The notes beneath the pieces are model-generated. The model was not told the origin of the DNA, searched no databases, and saw only the letters and a list, made by a program, of their open reading frames with translations. From Alteromonas oceanisediminis (lineage in GTDB: Bacteria > Pseudomonadota > Gammaproteobacteria > Enterobacterales > Alteromonadaceae), in contig NZ_JAHCTA010000007.1 in the NCBI RefSeq assembly GCF_018474025.1, positions 1 to 64,000 on the forward strand: a DNA stretch of 64,000 bases. Direction: 5' to 3'. A program made the position numbers and the translations under genes. The number at the start of each line of letters is the position of its first letter. The stretch's first letter is position 1. Positions 45,685 through 53,321 of the stretch are shown piece after piece.

Positions 45685-46857
45685 CTACAACACCTTTTTA
45701 TAAATTGCGAGCGCATCGTCAAAGTTCACGCTACGCGGATTATTTACCAACAGCCGCGTTTGCAGCATGGCATCATCCGCCAGCATAGCCAGGTCGTTCT
45801 CGCTAACGCCTAACGCCGATAATCGTCGCGTGAGGGGTAAACTCTGAATAAGATTGTCAATGGTATCGATAACGCATTCAGCTATTTCTCGGGGAGTTTT
45901 GCGTGCCGTATTTAGGTCAAAAGAAGCCGCTAACTCAGCATATAAAGGCGCGCAGCTCTCTAGATTGAAACGCATCACTTCAATCAATACCAAAGCATTG
46001 CTGAGTCCGTGCGGAATATGAAATCGCCCGCCGAGTGGATACGCTAAGGCATGAACTGCGCCGACTGGCGCGTTTGCAAACGCCTGCCCCGCTTGAAATG
46101 CGCCGAGTAACATCGCTTGGCGTGCCAAGGTGTTCTCACCATGTTGCGTGGCAGCAACAATATTGCGCGACAGCAGCCGTAGTGCATTGTGTGCGAGCAT
46201 GTCAGAGTACGGGTTTTTATGAATGGCGCTGGTGAATGCCTCAATGGCATGAACCATAGCGTCAATACCTGTCGCCGCGGTAATCGCTGCAGGTAAACCT
46301 TCGGTTAAACTGGCATCCAACAGCGCAATATCAGCATACAGTTGCCTAGCAACAATACCGGCTTTCGTTGTACTGCCGGTGGTGACAATCGCTATCGGGG
46401 TAGCCTCAGAGCCCGTGCCTGCCGTCGTCGGTGCCAGGATCAGTGGTAAACGTTTGCCAATGACCTTGTCAACGCCAATGATGTCTTTGAGCGCCATTTC
46501 AGTGCCGCACACCACCGCAATCAACTTCGCGACATCCAGAGAGCTTCCTCCCCCAACGCCTATCACACCGTCAATGTGGTGCATTTGAGCACGTTGGACA
46601 GCTTGTTCAACAACATCAACGGGTGGATCGGCGACCACATCATCGAAAACACAGATGGGGAAGCCTGCCGTGTGCAATGGCCGGGTAAAACGCTCGATTA
46701 ACCCCGTCGCCATTAATCCTTTGTCGGTCACTACAAGCGGGCGAGAGATGCCCAGCTGACTACACAACTCCGCGATTTTTGCAGCCCCGTTGGGCTGATT
46801 AATCAAGCTCGCGACAGTATTGAACTCGTAAGATGACGCTACTGAAGACGGCTGCAT
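45685..46857 (-). CDS. Iron-containing alcohol dehydrogenase
   Basis: This 390-residue protein is of the group III (Fe-dependent) alcohol dehydrogenase family: GVGGGSSLDVAK for NAD binding, TTAGTGSEATPIAI, ATGIDAMVHAIEAFTS with the metal Asp and His, and the HIPHGLSNAL segment with a further His ligand. It should interconvert an alcohol and aldehyde with NAD. It lies nine bases after lacI and one base before the thioesterase gene, so the LacI protein may control it. Confidence 0.92.
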   Translation of the reverse strand: MQPSSVASSYEFNTVASLINQPNGAAKIAELCSQLGISRPLVVTDKGLMATGLIERFTRPLHTAGFPICVFDDVVADPPVDVVEQAVQRAQMHHIDGVIGVGGGSSLDVAKLIAVVCGTEMALKDIIGVDKVIGKRLPLILAPTTAGTGSEATPIAIVTTGSTTKAGIVARQLYADIALLDASLTEGLPAAITAATGIDAMVHAIEAFTSAIHKNPYSDMLAHNALRLLSRNIVAATQHGENTLARQAMLLGAFQAGQAFANAPVGAVHALAYPLGGRFHIPHGLSNALVLIEVMRFNLESCAPLYAELAASFDLNTARKTPREIAECVIDTIDNLIQSLPLTRRLSALGVSENDLAMLADDAMLQTRLLVNNPRSVNFDDALAIYKKVL

Positions 46858-46866
46858 AGACAGGCG

Positions 46867-47889
46867 CTAACGCAACGAGCCGCGTTGCACAATGCGTGTT
46901 TCGAGCACCACTTGTTTATTCACCGCGCCCTCCATCAAAAGTTGTGCGGCCAGCTTGCCCTTTTCGATACTTTGTTGGCAGACCGTGGTTAACGGCGGCT
47001 GAGAATGCTCTGCTTCGGGAATGCCATCAAAACCTGTGATCGCCACATCTTCAGGCACGCGTAGCCCTAAATCTCGCGCAACGCGAATAGCCGATAAGGC
47101 AATAACATCGCTCATGCACAGCAATACTTCTGGTCGAGGCATTTTAGTCAATGCCTCTCGTGCAGCGATTTCAGCGTTGTGACGGTTGTTGATTGGGATG
47201 TGCCAGATCGCATCAGCGGCAATGTTCACACCTCGCTCATTGGCTGCTTGCATAAAGCCCGCTAAACGGCTTCGAGAAATCTCCTGATACTCCATGTCGA
47301 CATCGGCCTGCGTCAGGCGACATACTCGATTAAAATCAATAAGTTTAAGCCCCAGAATCGCCGTTTCTGTTTTATCGCCTTTCAGGGCCAGTTTAGCAAT
47401 CTCATAAGCGCCATGCTCGTTATCGATATTCACCGACGTGGTTTCCGCTGATTCAAAATCAACGATAACCACAGGCTTACCGTTGCGCATGACGCGCTGC
47501 AAAATTTTCTGCGGAATGGTGCCGTACAAGAGAAAGCCATCCGGCAAAGACTCAGCACCTAGCTGCTCCGACGTATCAACCAAACTTGAGAGCAATAGCA
47601 TGTGCTTGTTGTTTTCAACGAGAACATCAGCGACGCCCTGCAACAGTTGACTCGCGACAGGGTCTGAAAGGCTATAGCTGAGCGAATCAGACAGCATCAC
47701 ACCAATGACATCAGACTCACCGCGGCGTAGCGTTCGTGCCGCCAGATTTGGCCCGTGATATCCCAGTTCAGCCGCATCGCGCAGGATCCGTTCTCGCAGT
47801 TTTGCTGACAATTGATCAGGTCGGTTAAACGCGTTTGAGATAGTGGCGGTCGATACACCAAGGGCGTTCGCGACCTGTTTAAGGTTCAT
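46867..47889 (-). CDS. LacI family transcriptional regulator
   Basis: This 340-residue repressor has an N-terminal helix-turn-helix (LKQVANALGVSTATISNAFN, residues 3-22), the hinge helix region (NLAARTLRRG) and a periplasmic-binding-like effector domain (GVMLSDS, ending PPLTTVCQQSIEKGKLAAQL). It is divergent from the MFS/alpha-glucosidase genes. The palindrome TCTTAA-N4-TTAAGA lies before its own gene, before the MFS gene and before the distant TonB receptor gene. It most likely responds to a glucoside or its breakdown product. It is also the first gene of a transcript with alcohol dehydrogenase and thioesterase. Confidence 0.9.
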   Translation of the reverse strand: MNLKQVANALGVSTATISNAFNRPDQLSAKLRERILRDAAELGYHGPNLAARTLRRGESDVIGVMLSDSLSYSLSDPVASQLLQGVADVLVENNKHMLLLSSLVDTSEQLGAESLPDGFLLYGTIPQKILQRVMRNGKPVVIVDFESAETTSVNIDNEHGAYEIAKLALKGDKTETAILGLKLIDFNRVCRLTQADVDMEYQEISRSRLAGFMQAANERGVNIAADAIWHIPINNRHNAEIAAREALTKMPRPEVLLCMSDVIALSAIRVARDLGLRVPEDVAITGFDGIPEAEHSQPPLTTVCQQSIEKGKLAAQLLMEGAVNKQVVLETRIVQRGSLR

Positions 47890-47990
47890 TTTAGGTTTAA
47901 TGGGGTCCTACCTTGTTCTATCGACCAGATGCGCTTAACGAGTGAGCGATCTGGCTACTTACATCAGTTAACGTAAAGGCTTCTAAAACA

Positions 47991-48006
47991 TCTTAACGAT
48001 TTAAGA
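47991..48006. promoter_or_regulatory. LacI-type operator candidate upstream of lacI
   Basis: TCTTAA-CGAT-TTAAGA lies about 100 bases before the lacI start. It shares both six-base arms with sites at 48316-48331 and 56321-56338. Its centre contains CG, common in LacI-family operators. Confidence 0.55.
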
Positions 48007-48167
48007 ATTATTCGAACATCAATATAGCGCTGAAACACAAATTTAACAATATCTAGCGACTTTGCTCCGGTGAAACACGGAGAATAAACAGCCACTATCT
48101 ATTATGTCTACGGTACCGCCAGATCGCATAAAGGGTCGTGAAAACGCCCCAAAAAACTGAAATGAAA

Positions 48168-48186
48168 ATTTTTAAACCTTAAAAAT
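48168..48186. promoter_or_regulatory. Weaker palindrome related to the operator
   Basis: ATTTTTAA-ACC-TTAAAAAT has perfect eight-base arms with a three-base centre. It resembles the TCTTAA-N4-TTAAGA sites (same TTAA core) but has a different spacer length and A/T-only arms, so it may be a weak secondary site or chance AT-rich symmetry. Confidence 0.25.
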
Positions 48187-48313
48187 CATTACGTTAAAGA
48201 GATTATTAATTTTAACACTTTGTTCATTCAACAATGCACAATACGTCATCGGCGATGCTTTTTTTATTGATATTGTGGACTTTATTTTTTCTAAAAGAAT
48301 AACTGGAAATCAA

Positions 48314-48333
48314 AATCTTAAACCTTTAAGATT
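48314..48333. promoter_or_regulatory. LacI-type operator candidate upstream of the MFS gene
   Basis: AATCTTAAACCTTTAAGATT is a perfect 20-base palindrome 72 bases before the MFS start codon. It contains TCTTAA-ACCT-TTAAGA, the same arms as the sites before lacI and the TonB receptor. Confidence 0.6.
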
Positions 48334-48360
48334 GGGCTTAACATCATTTTTACATCCCCA

Positions 48361-48384
48361 AATTTGTGAGATTAATCACAAATT
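48361..48384. promoter_or_regulatory. CRP-like palindrome before the MFS start codon
   Basis: AATTTGTGA-GATTAA-TCACAAATT contains a perfect TGTGA-N6-TCACA core with symmetric flanks, matching the CRP consensus. It ends 20 bases before the ATG at 48405, too close for classical activation of a promoter upstream of that ATG, so it would lie in the leader or be used for repression unless the start site is unusual. Confidence 0.5.
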
Positions 48385-48404
48385 CGATTAAAAGGATTAA
48401 GACT

Positions 48405-49778
48405 ATGTCAACATTAGGGGCTAAAAAGCCTTCTTTATCGTTCTGGCAAATCTGGAACATGAGCTTCGGCTTTTTGGGGATCCAATACGGTTTTGGATTA
48501 CAGCAAGCTAACCTCAGCCCAATTTTTCGGTACCATGGCGCAGAAGAAGCTGGGTTACCTATATTGTGGCTTGCCGGCCCGGTAACGGGGCTTCTGATCC
48601 AACCTCTAATCGGCGCCATGAGCGACGGAACGTGGACGCGCTTTGGCCGCCGCAAACCATACTTTTTGTTTGGCGCACTTATCGCCAGTATCGCAGTCAT
48701 GTTTATGCCATATGTACCCTATTTGTGGATGGCGGTCGGCTTATTCTGGATCCTGGATGCTGGTATGAATACCGCCATGGAACCCTACCGCGCCCTTGTT
48801 GGCGACAAATTAAATAATGAACAGCGCACGTTGGGGTATGCCGTACAAACGTTCATGCTGGCCGGCGGCCAGATGCTTGCCGGATTGATGCCATTAATTA
48901 TGCTGGCGGTTGGTGTGTCAGCTGCAACGGATGGCAACACGATCCCTGATATCGTCAAATATTCATTTGTAATAGGCGTCGTCGCCATTATTGTGTCGAT
49001 GTCATGGACGCTTTACACCACCAAAGAAGATCCACCTGATAACATCGAAGCGTTCAAGAAAGAGCGCGAAGGCAAAAACTTATTCTTCAGTGCCTTGGTC
49101 GATATCGGTGGCGCCGTCAAAAACATGCCCGACGAAATCCGCCGACTGTGGTGGGTTAAGTTTTTCTCATGGTACGGCATGCCGTTAATGTGGCAGTACC
49201 TAGCGCTATCCATTGCGCGTCATAGCTTTAACGCGCCCACACCAGATTCACCAGGCTTTGCTGAGGGAACAGCCAACGTCGGGCTAGCATTTACGGTCAT
49301 GAATGTGACCACGGTGGTCATGTCGTTTCTGGTTCCTTCTATCACGCGAAAAATCGGCAAGAAGAACACTTATGCGTTGTTTTTACTTGTCGGTGGCATT
49401 GGCTTTATCTCCATGCTAGCCAACGATTCATTGGCTTGGGTATTGGCAGCAATGTGTCTCGTGGGCATTGGCTGGGCCGGTATTATCACTATGCCTTTCA
49501 TCATTGCAGCAGATGTGGTTGACCGTAAGCAAATGGGCGTTTACATGGGCTTACTGAATGCGTTCATTTGCCTACCGCAAATCATCAGCATGGTCACTAT
49601 TGGCTTCTATTACGACTCAATATTGATGGGCGATCCGCGCAACGCTCTTGTCCTGTGCGGTATTTGCCTAGTCATCGCTGCTGGTTTTGCAATGCGCTTG
49701 CGTGACCGCTTACACCAAGTTGATACCGCCGATGTGCTTGAGTCCGAAACCAATGCACGCACGATGACCGAGCGCTAA
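48405..49778 (+). CDS. MFS transporter, SLC45/sugar:cation type
   Basis: This 457-residue carrier has about twelve membrane helices. It starts STLGAKKPSLSFWQIWNMSF and shows FGIQYG-like, NLSPIFRYHGA and GAMSDGTWTRFGRRKPY segments of the SLC45-like MFS group found beside TonB receptors and glucosidases in marine bacteria. It should import a disaccharide or oligosaccharide. The ATG at 48405 has AAGGA eight bases upstream; the frame opens at 48366, but those codons lie over a CRP-like palindrome. The alpha-glucosidase follows 37 bases later, giving an uptake-and-cleavage operon. Confidence 0.9.
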   Translation: MSTLGAKKPSLSFWQIWNMSFGFLGIQYGFGLQQANLSPIFRYHGAEEAGLPILWLAGPVTGLLIQPLIGAMSDGTWTRFGRRKPYFLFGALIASIAVMFMPYVPYLWMAVGLFWILDAGMNTAMEPYRALVGDKLNNEQRTLGYAVQTFMLAGGQMLAGLMPLIMLAVGVSAATDGNTIPDIVKYSFVIGVVAIIVSMSWTLYTTKEDPPDNIEAFKKEREGKNLFFSALVDIGGAVKNMPDEIRRLWWVKFFSWYGMPLMWQYLALSIARHSFNAPTPDSPGFAEGTANVGLAFTVMNVTTVVMSFLVPSITRKIGKKNTYALFLLVGGIGFISMLANDSLAWVLAAMCLVGIGWAGIITMPFIIAADVVDRKQMGVYMGLLNAFICLPQIISMVTIGFYYDSILMGDPRNALVLCGICLVIAAGFAMRLRDRLHQVDTADVLESETNARTMTER

Positions 49779-49815
49779 GCTCGGTCGATTTTTTCTATTT
49801 TTTCCGGAGTCTCTC

Positions 49816-51504
49816 ATGCCCGCATTGAGCGAAATAAAACGCGAATGGTGGAAAGAAGCCATCGTTTATCAAATCTATCCACGCAGCTTTCAAGACAGTA
49901 ATGGCGATGGGATCGGCGATATTCGCGGTATTATTAATCGGTTAGACTACATCGCCAGTCTCGGTGTCGACGTGATTTGGCTCAACCCGGTTTACGACTC
50001 GCCTAATGATGACAATGGCTACGATATTGCTGACTACCGTCAAATTATGACCGAGTTTGGTGACATGAACGATTTCGACGAATTGCTTGCCGGCATGCAT
50101 GCTCGTGGTCTTAAGCTAGTGATGGATTTGGTCGTCAATCATTCCAGCGATGAGCATTATTGGTTTCAACAGTCACGGCAATCACGCGATAACCCATACC
50201 GAGATTACTACCACTGGTGGCCGGCAGAGAAAGGTACGCCGCCGCGTCGTTGGAGTTATTTTGATAAAGAAAGTAACGCCTGGGCTTATGATGCACAAAC
50301 CGATGCCTACTACTTGCATTATTTCTCGGAGAAGCAGCCTGATTTAAACTGGGAAAACCCCAAATTACGCGCTGAAATATACGACATGATGCATTTTTGG
50401 TTTAGAAAAGGGATCGATGGCTTTCGAATGGACGTCATTACATTCATCTCTAAACACGACGGATACCCTGAGTTTGAGGAAAAGTATCAAGGCCAGCACA
50501 TGATTGATATTTATGCACAAGGCCCCCGCTTACATGAGTATTTGCAAGAAATGCATCATGAAGTATTACAGCACTACGACATCATGACCGTCGCGGAGGG
50601 CCCGGGAACTAAACCCGACAATGTGATGAAGCTTGTTGATGAACGGCGCGGCGAGCTCAATATGAACTATCATTTTGATCATCAGGGCATTGGTGTCGGC
50701 GAGCGCTACATCATCAACGAAGACTTTCAAAACCTGGTTGAGTTTAAACGCGTCCTGACGGAATGGGATGAAGTATTCAGCGAACATGGCTGGAACACAA
50801 TTTATCTGGGTAATCATGATTTCCCGCGCATGGTAACGCGTTGGGCGAATGACAGTCCTAAATGGCGTGCAACAGCCTCCAAGATGCTGACCACGTTTTT
50901 GCTCAGTATGCGCGGTACACCCTACTACTATATGGGTGATGAAATCGGCATGAGCAACATCAAATTTGATCGTATCGACCACTATAAAGACTTGATGACC
51001 ATCAACTGGCATCATCTGACGCAAGCGGAAGGTGGTGATCTAAACGAATTTATTGAATCCCACAAGATCACGGCGCGCGATAATGCACGGACGCCTATCC
51101 AGTGGGATAGTTCAGAACATGCAGGTTTTACTACTGGCACTCCGTGGCTACCGGTAAACCCCAACTACACCATGGTCAATGTGGCTGCTCAAGAGCAAGA
51201 CAGTCAGTCAGAGCTTAATTTCTTCCGTAAAATGGCAAGCTTGCGTAAACAGTCAATGACGCTCATCTACGGAGACTATCAATGTTTGTTTGCTGATCAT
51301 GAGCATGCGTACGTTTATACGCGTACGCTGGATGACGAACAACTGATTGTGCTATTGAACTTTTCCGAGCAATCAGTTGCACTGGAGCTGCCTATGGCGG
51401 TTAAAGACTCGGCGCTCATCAACAATTATGATCACGTTGATATTGACGGAAAGACCGTTACACTGAAGCCCTATCAAGCCCTTATTTTGAATACCTTGGC
51501 ATAA
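49816..51504 (+). CDS. GH13 alpha-glucosidase (oligo-1,6-glucosidase type)
   Basis: This 562-residue cytosolic enzyme should release glucose from alpha-glucosides taken up by the preceding MFS carrier. The catalytic triad is D206 (GFRMDV), E261 (TVAEGPG) and D335 (GNHDFPR). Region I is DLVVNHSSDEH (104-114). The N-terminal WWKEAIVYQIYPRSFQDSNG is characteristic of the GH13 subfamily with maltase/isomaltase activity. No signal peptide is present. A C-terminal beta domain completes the fold. Whether it prefers alpha-1,4 or alpha-1,6 bonds is not certain. Confidence 0.93.
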   Translation: MPALSEIKREWWKEAIVYQIYPRSFQDSNGDGIGDIRGIINRLDYIASLGVDVIWLNPVYDSPNDDNGYDIADYRQIMTEFGDMNDFDELLAGMHARGLKLVMDLVVNHSSDEHYWFQQSRQSRDNPYRDYYHWWPAEKGTPPRRWSYFDKESNAWAYDAQTDAYYLHYFSEKQPDLNWENPKLRAEIYDMMHFWFRKGIDGFRMDVITFISKHDGYPEFEEKYQGQHMIDIYAQGPRLHEYLQEMHHEVLQHYDIMTVAEGPGTKPDNVMKLVDERRGELNMNYHFDHQGIGVGERYIINEDFQNLVEFKRVLTEWDEVFSEHGWNTIYLGNHDFPRMVTRWANDSPKWRATASKMLTTFLLSMRGTPYYYMGDEIGMSNIKFDRIDHYKDLMTINWHHLTQAEGGDLNEFIESHKITARDNARTPIQWDSSEHAGFTTGTPWLPVNPNYTMVNVAAQEQDSQSELNFFRKMASLRKQSMTLIYGDYQCLFADHEHAYVYTRTLDDEQLIVLLNFSEQSVALELPMAVKDSALINNYDHVDIDGKTVTLKPYQALILNTLA

Positions 51505-51651
51505 AAAGCGAAGTACTGGGGTGCGACGCAGTACAAAACCTGTTTATCTTTCAATTTATGCATCAGTTGACCGGCATTGTAAAATATTAGCCGCTCAATA
51601 TTGCATAATACGGAAGATGAACAGGCTCTGAGTGTACAGCAGTTTTGATTG

Positions 51652-53139
51652 TTAACCCGTAAACTGCTGTAAAAACTCATCATGTGGCAACATCTTGGTT
51701 AGCGGTTGCTGTTTGGCCGCTAAGATCTTTTGCATCACATCAGACAACGCCTGCTCATCCAGAGCATTCACACTCGGGTGATAATCTTGCGGCTGGATCC
51801 CCTGCCCCATCATCACTTGTAGCCACGAGGCATCGCGAAAAATATCATTCTGGTCATTCATAAGTGCACCGGCTTGCGCAAAGGCGTCGATTTTCAAGGC
51901 CAGTCTTTCTGGTATATCAAGCGCACGCATGTCGCGCCAGAATTCAGAATCATCTCGCTCATTGACGTAATAATGCAGCACAATAAAGTCACGAATGGTT
52001 TCAAATTCCTGCTTCGATTCAGCGTTGTACAAATCCACCATTGCCGGTTTAACGCCGTCATTTGGGAACATCTTCATCAAGCGCACAATACCTGACTGAA
52101 TTAGGTGGATACTGGTTGACTCCAGCGGCTCTAAAAAGCCACTGCTGAGTCCAATTGCGACAACGTTTTTGTGCCATTGTTTATCCGTTCGCCCAGTTTG
52201 AAAAGTAATTTTACGCGGATCACCAATCGCCTTCGAGTCCAAGTGGCTGAGCAGTGTGTTCAGTGCCTCATCATCACTGCAATACTGCGAACTGAACACT
52301 ATCCCGTTACCGTTACGGTGTGTTAACGGTATGCGCCACTGCCAACCCGCTCGATGAGCAATGCTGCGCGTGTAAGGCAGTGTGGTTGCGAATCGTTCAC
52401 TGGGCACAGCAAAGGCGCTGTCTGCGGGTAACAAGTGGCTCCAGTCTTCATAGTTTGTTTTCAACGCCTGCTTGATCAGAAGTCCGCGGAAACCGCTACA
52501 ATCAACAAATAAGTCGCCTTGAATGCATTCACCACTGGCGAGCCTCAAAGACTCAACAAAGCCAGATTCAGGTTCAAGCTCTACCGATTCAATCTTACCT
52601 TCCGTGCGCGTGACGCCCCATTCTTCTGCGAGTTTTCTTAAATACTGGCCATACAAGGCAGAATCGAAATGATAGGCGTAGGGCATGTCATAGACGGGGT
52701 TTTGTGTGTTGATCTTGTTAAAAATCCCTTTCTGAGACGCCAAGAAATTCAGATCAAAATCCCATAACGACTGTTTCAGTCCCTGCGATTTTGCTTTCAG
52801 CCAATAATGATGAAAACTACAGAATCCAACGGTTGCCCCCGGTGCTCCGAAAGTATGAATGTAGCTCTCGCCTGGCACCCGCCAATTTTCGAATTGGATC
52901 CCCAGCTTAATTGTTCCGTGTGTGGCTTTTAGAAAAGCTTTTTCGTCTAAACCAAGATACTGATTAAACAATTGAATGGGAGGAATTGTCGCCTCGCCCA
53001 CACCCACAATGCCAATCTCTTCGGATTCAACCAAACGGATATCAACATTTCGGGGTAATACCTTGCGCAATAAGGCCGCTGTCATCCAGCCTGCCGTTCC
53101 ACCGCCAGCGATGACCAGTTTCCTCACGGGCTTGTGCAT
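51652..53139 (-). CDS. Tryptophan-halogenase family flavoprotein
   Basis: This 495-residue protein has the dinucleotide motif GGGTAGWMTAALL (12-24), the lysine of the halogenase active site in GTIKLGIQFENW (K78), the WxWxIP motif in GWQWRIPL and LEPLESTSIHL near the end. Such homologues are common beside TonB receptors in sugar loci of marine bacteria and their reaction is unproved; they need not halogenate free tryptophan. It lies downstream of the TonB receptor gene on the same strand but beyond a terminator, so it may be expressed separately or by read-through. Confidence 0.9.
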   Translation of the reverse strand: MHKPVRKLVIAGGGTAGWMTAALLRKVLPRNVDIRLVESEEIGIVGVGEATIPPIQLFNQYLGLDEKAFLKATHGTIKLGIQFENWRVPGESYIHTFGAPGATVGFCSFHHYWLKAKSQGLKQSLWDFDLNFLASQKGIFNKINTQNPVYDMPYAYHFDSALYGQYLRKLAEEWGVTRTEGKIESVELEPESGFVESLRLASGECIQGDLFVDCSGFRGLLIKQALKTNYEDWSHLLPADSAFAVPSERFATTLPYTRSIAHRAGWQWRIPLTHRNGNGIVFSSQYCSDDEALNTLLSHLDSKAIGDPRKITFQTGRTDKQWHKNVVAIGLSSGFLEPLESTSIHLIQSGIVRLMKMFPNDGVKPAMVDLYNAESKQEFETIRDFIVLHYYVNERDDSEFWRDMRALDIPERLALKIDAFAQAGALMNDQNDIFRDASWLQVMMGQGIQPQDYHPSVNALDEQALSDVMQKILAAKQQPLTKMLPHDEFLQQFTG

Positions 53140-53257
53140 ATGATTTACCTTTGATTTGATGGATGCAAACGAAAGTCGCTAGTCTACCGTAAGTCGCGTG
53201 AACTACCCAGCGACATCGATGTGCTCTGAACGCGGTTTTTTACCAACACTCGTCGAT

Positions 53258-53307
53258 AAAAAAAGACCTCAAAAGCTAAACACAGGGCATTTAGCTGATG
53301 AGGCCTT
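53258..53307 (-). terminator. Terminator between receptor and halogenase-like gene
   Basis: CCTCA...AGCTAAA pairs with TTTAGCT...TGAGG around a nine-base loop (53267-53303), and on the minus strand the stem runs into seven T. It lies just after the receptor stop codon. Confidence 0.82.
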
Positions 53308-53321
53308 TCACGGGACGCTTT

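Noticed and set aside
50566-51024. 152-codon minus-strand ORF inside the alpha-glucosidase gene
   Set aside because: It overlaps the conserved GH13 region on the opposite strand.
51513-51534. Hairpin GTACTG...CAGTAC after the alpha-glucosidase gene
   Set aside because: The stem is only six pairs and no T run follows on either strand, so it was not called a terminator.
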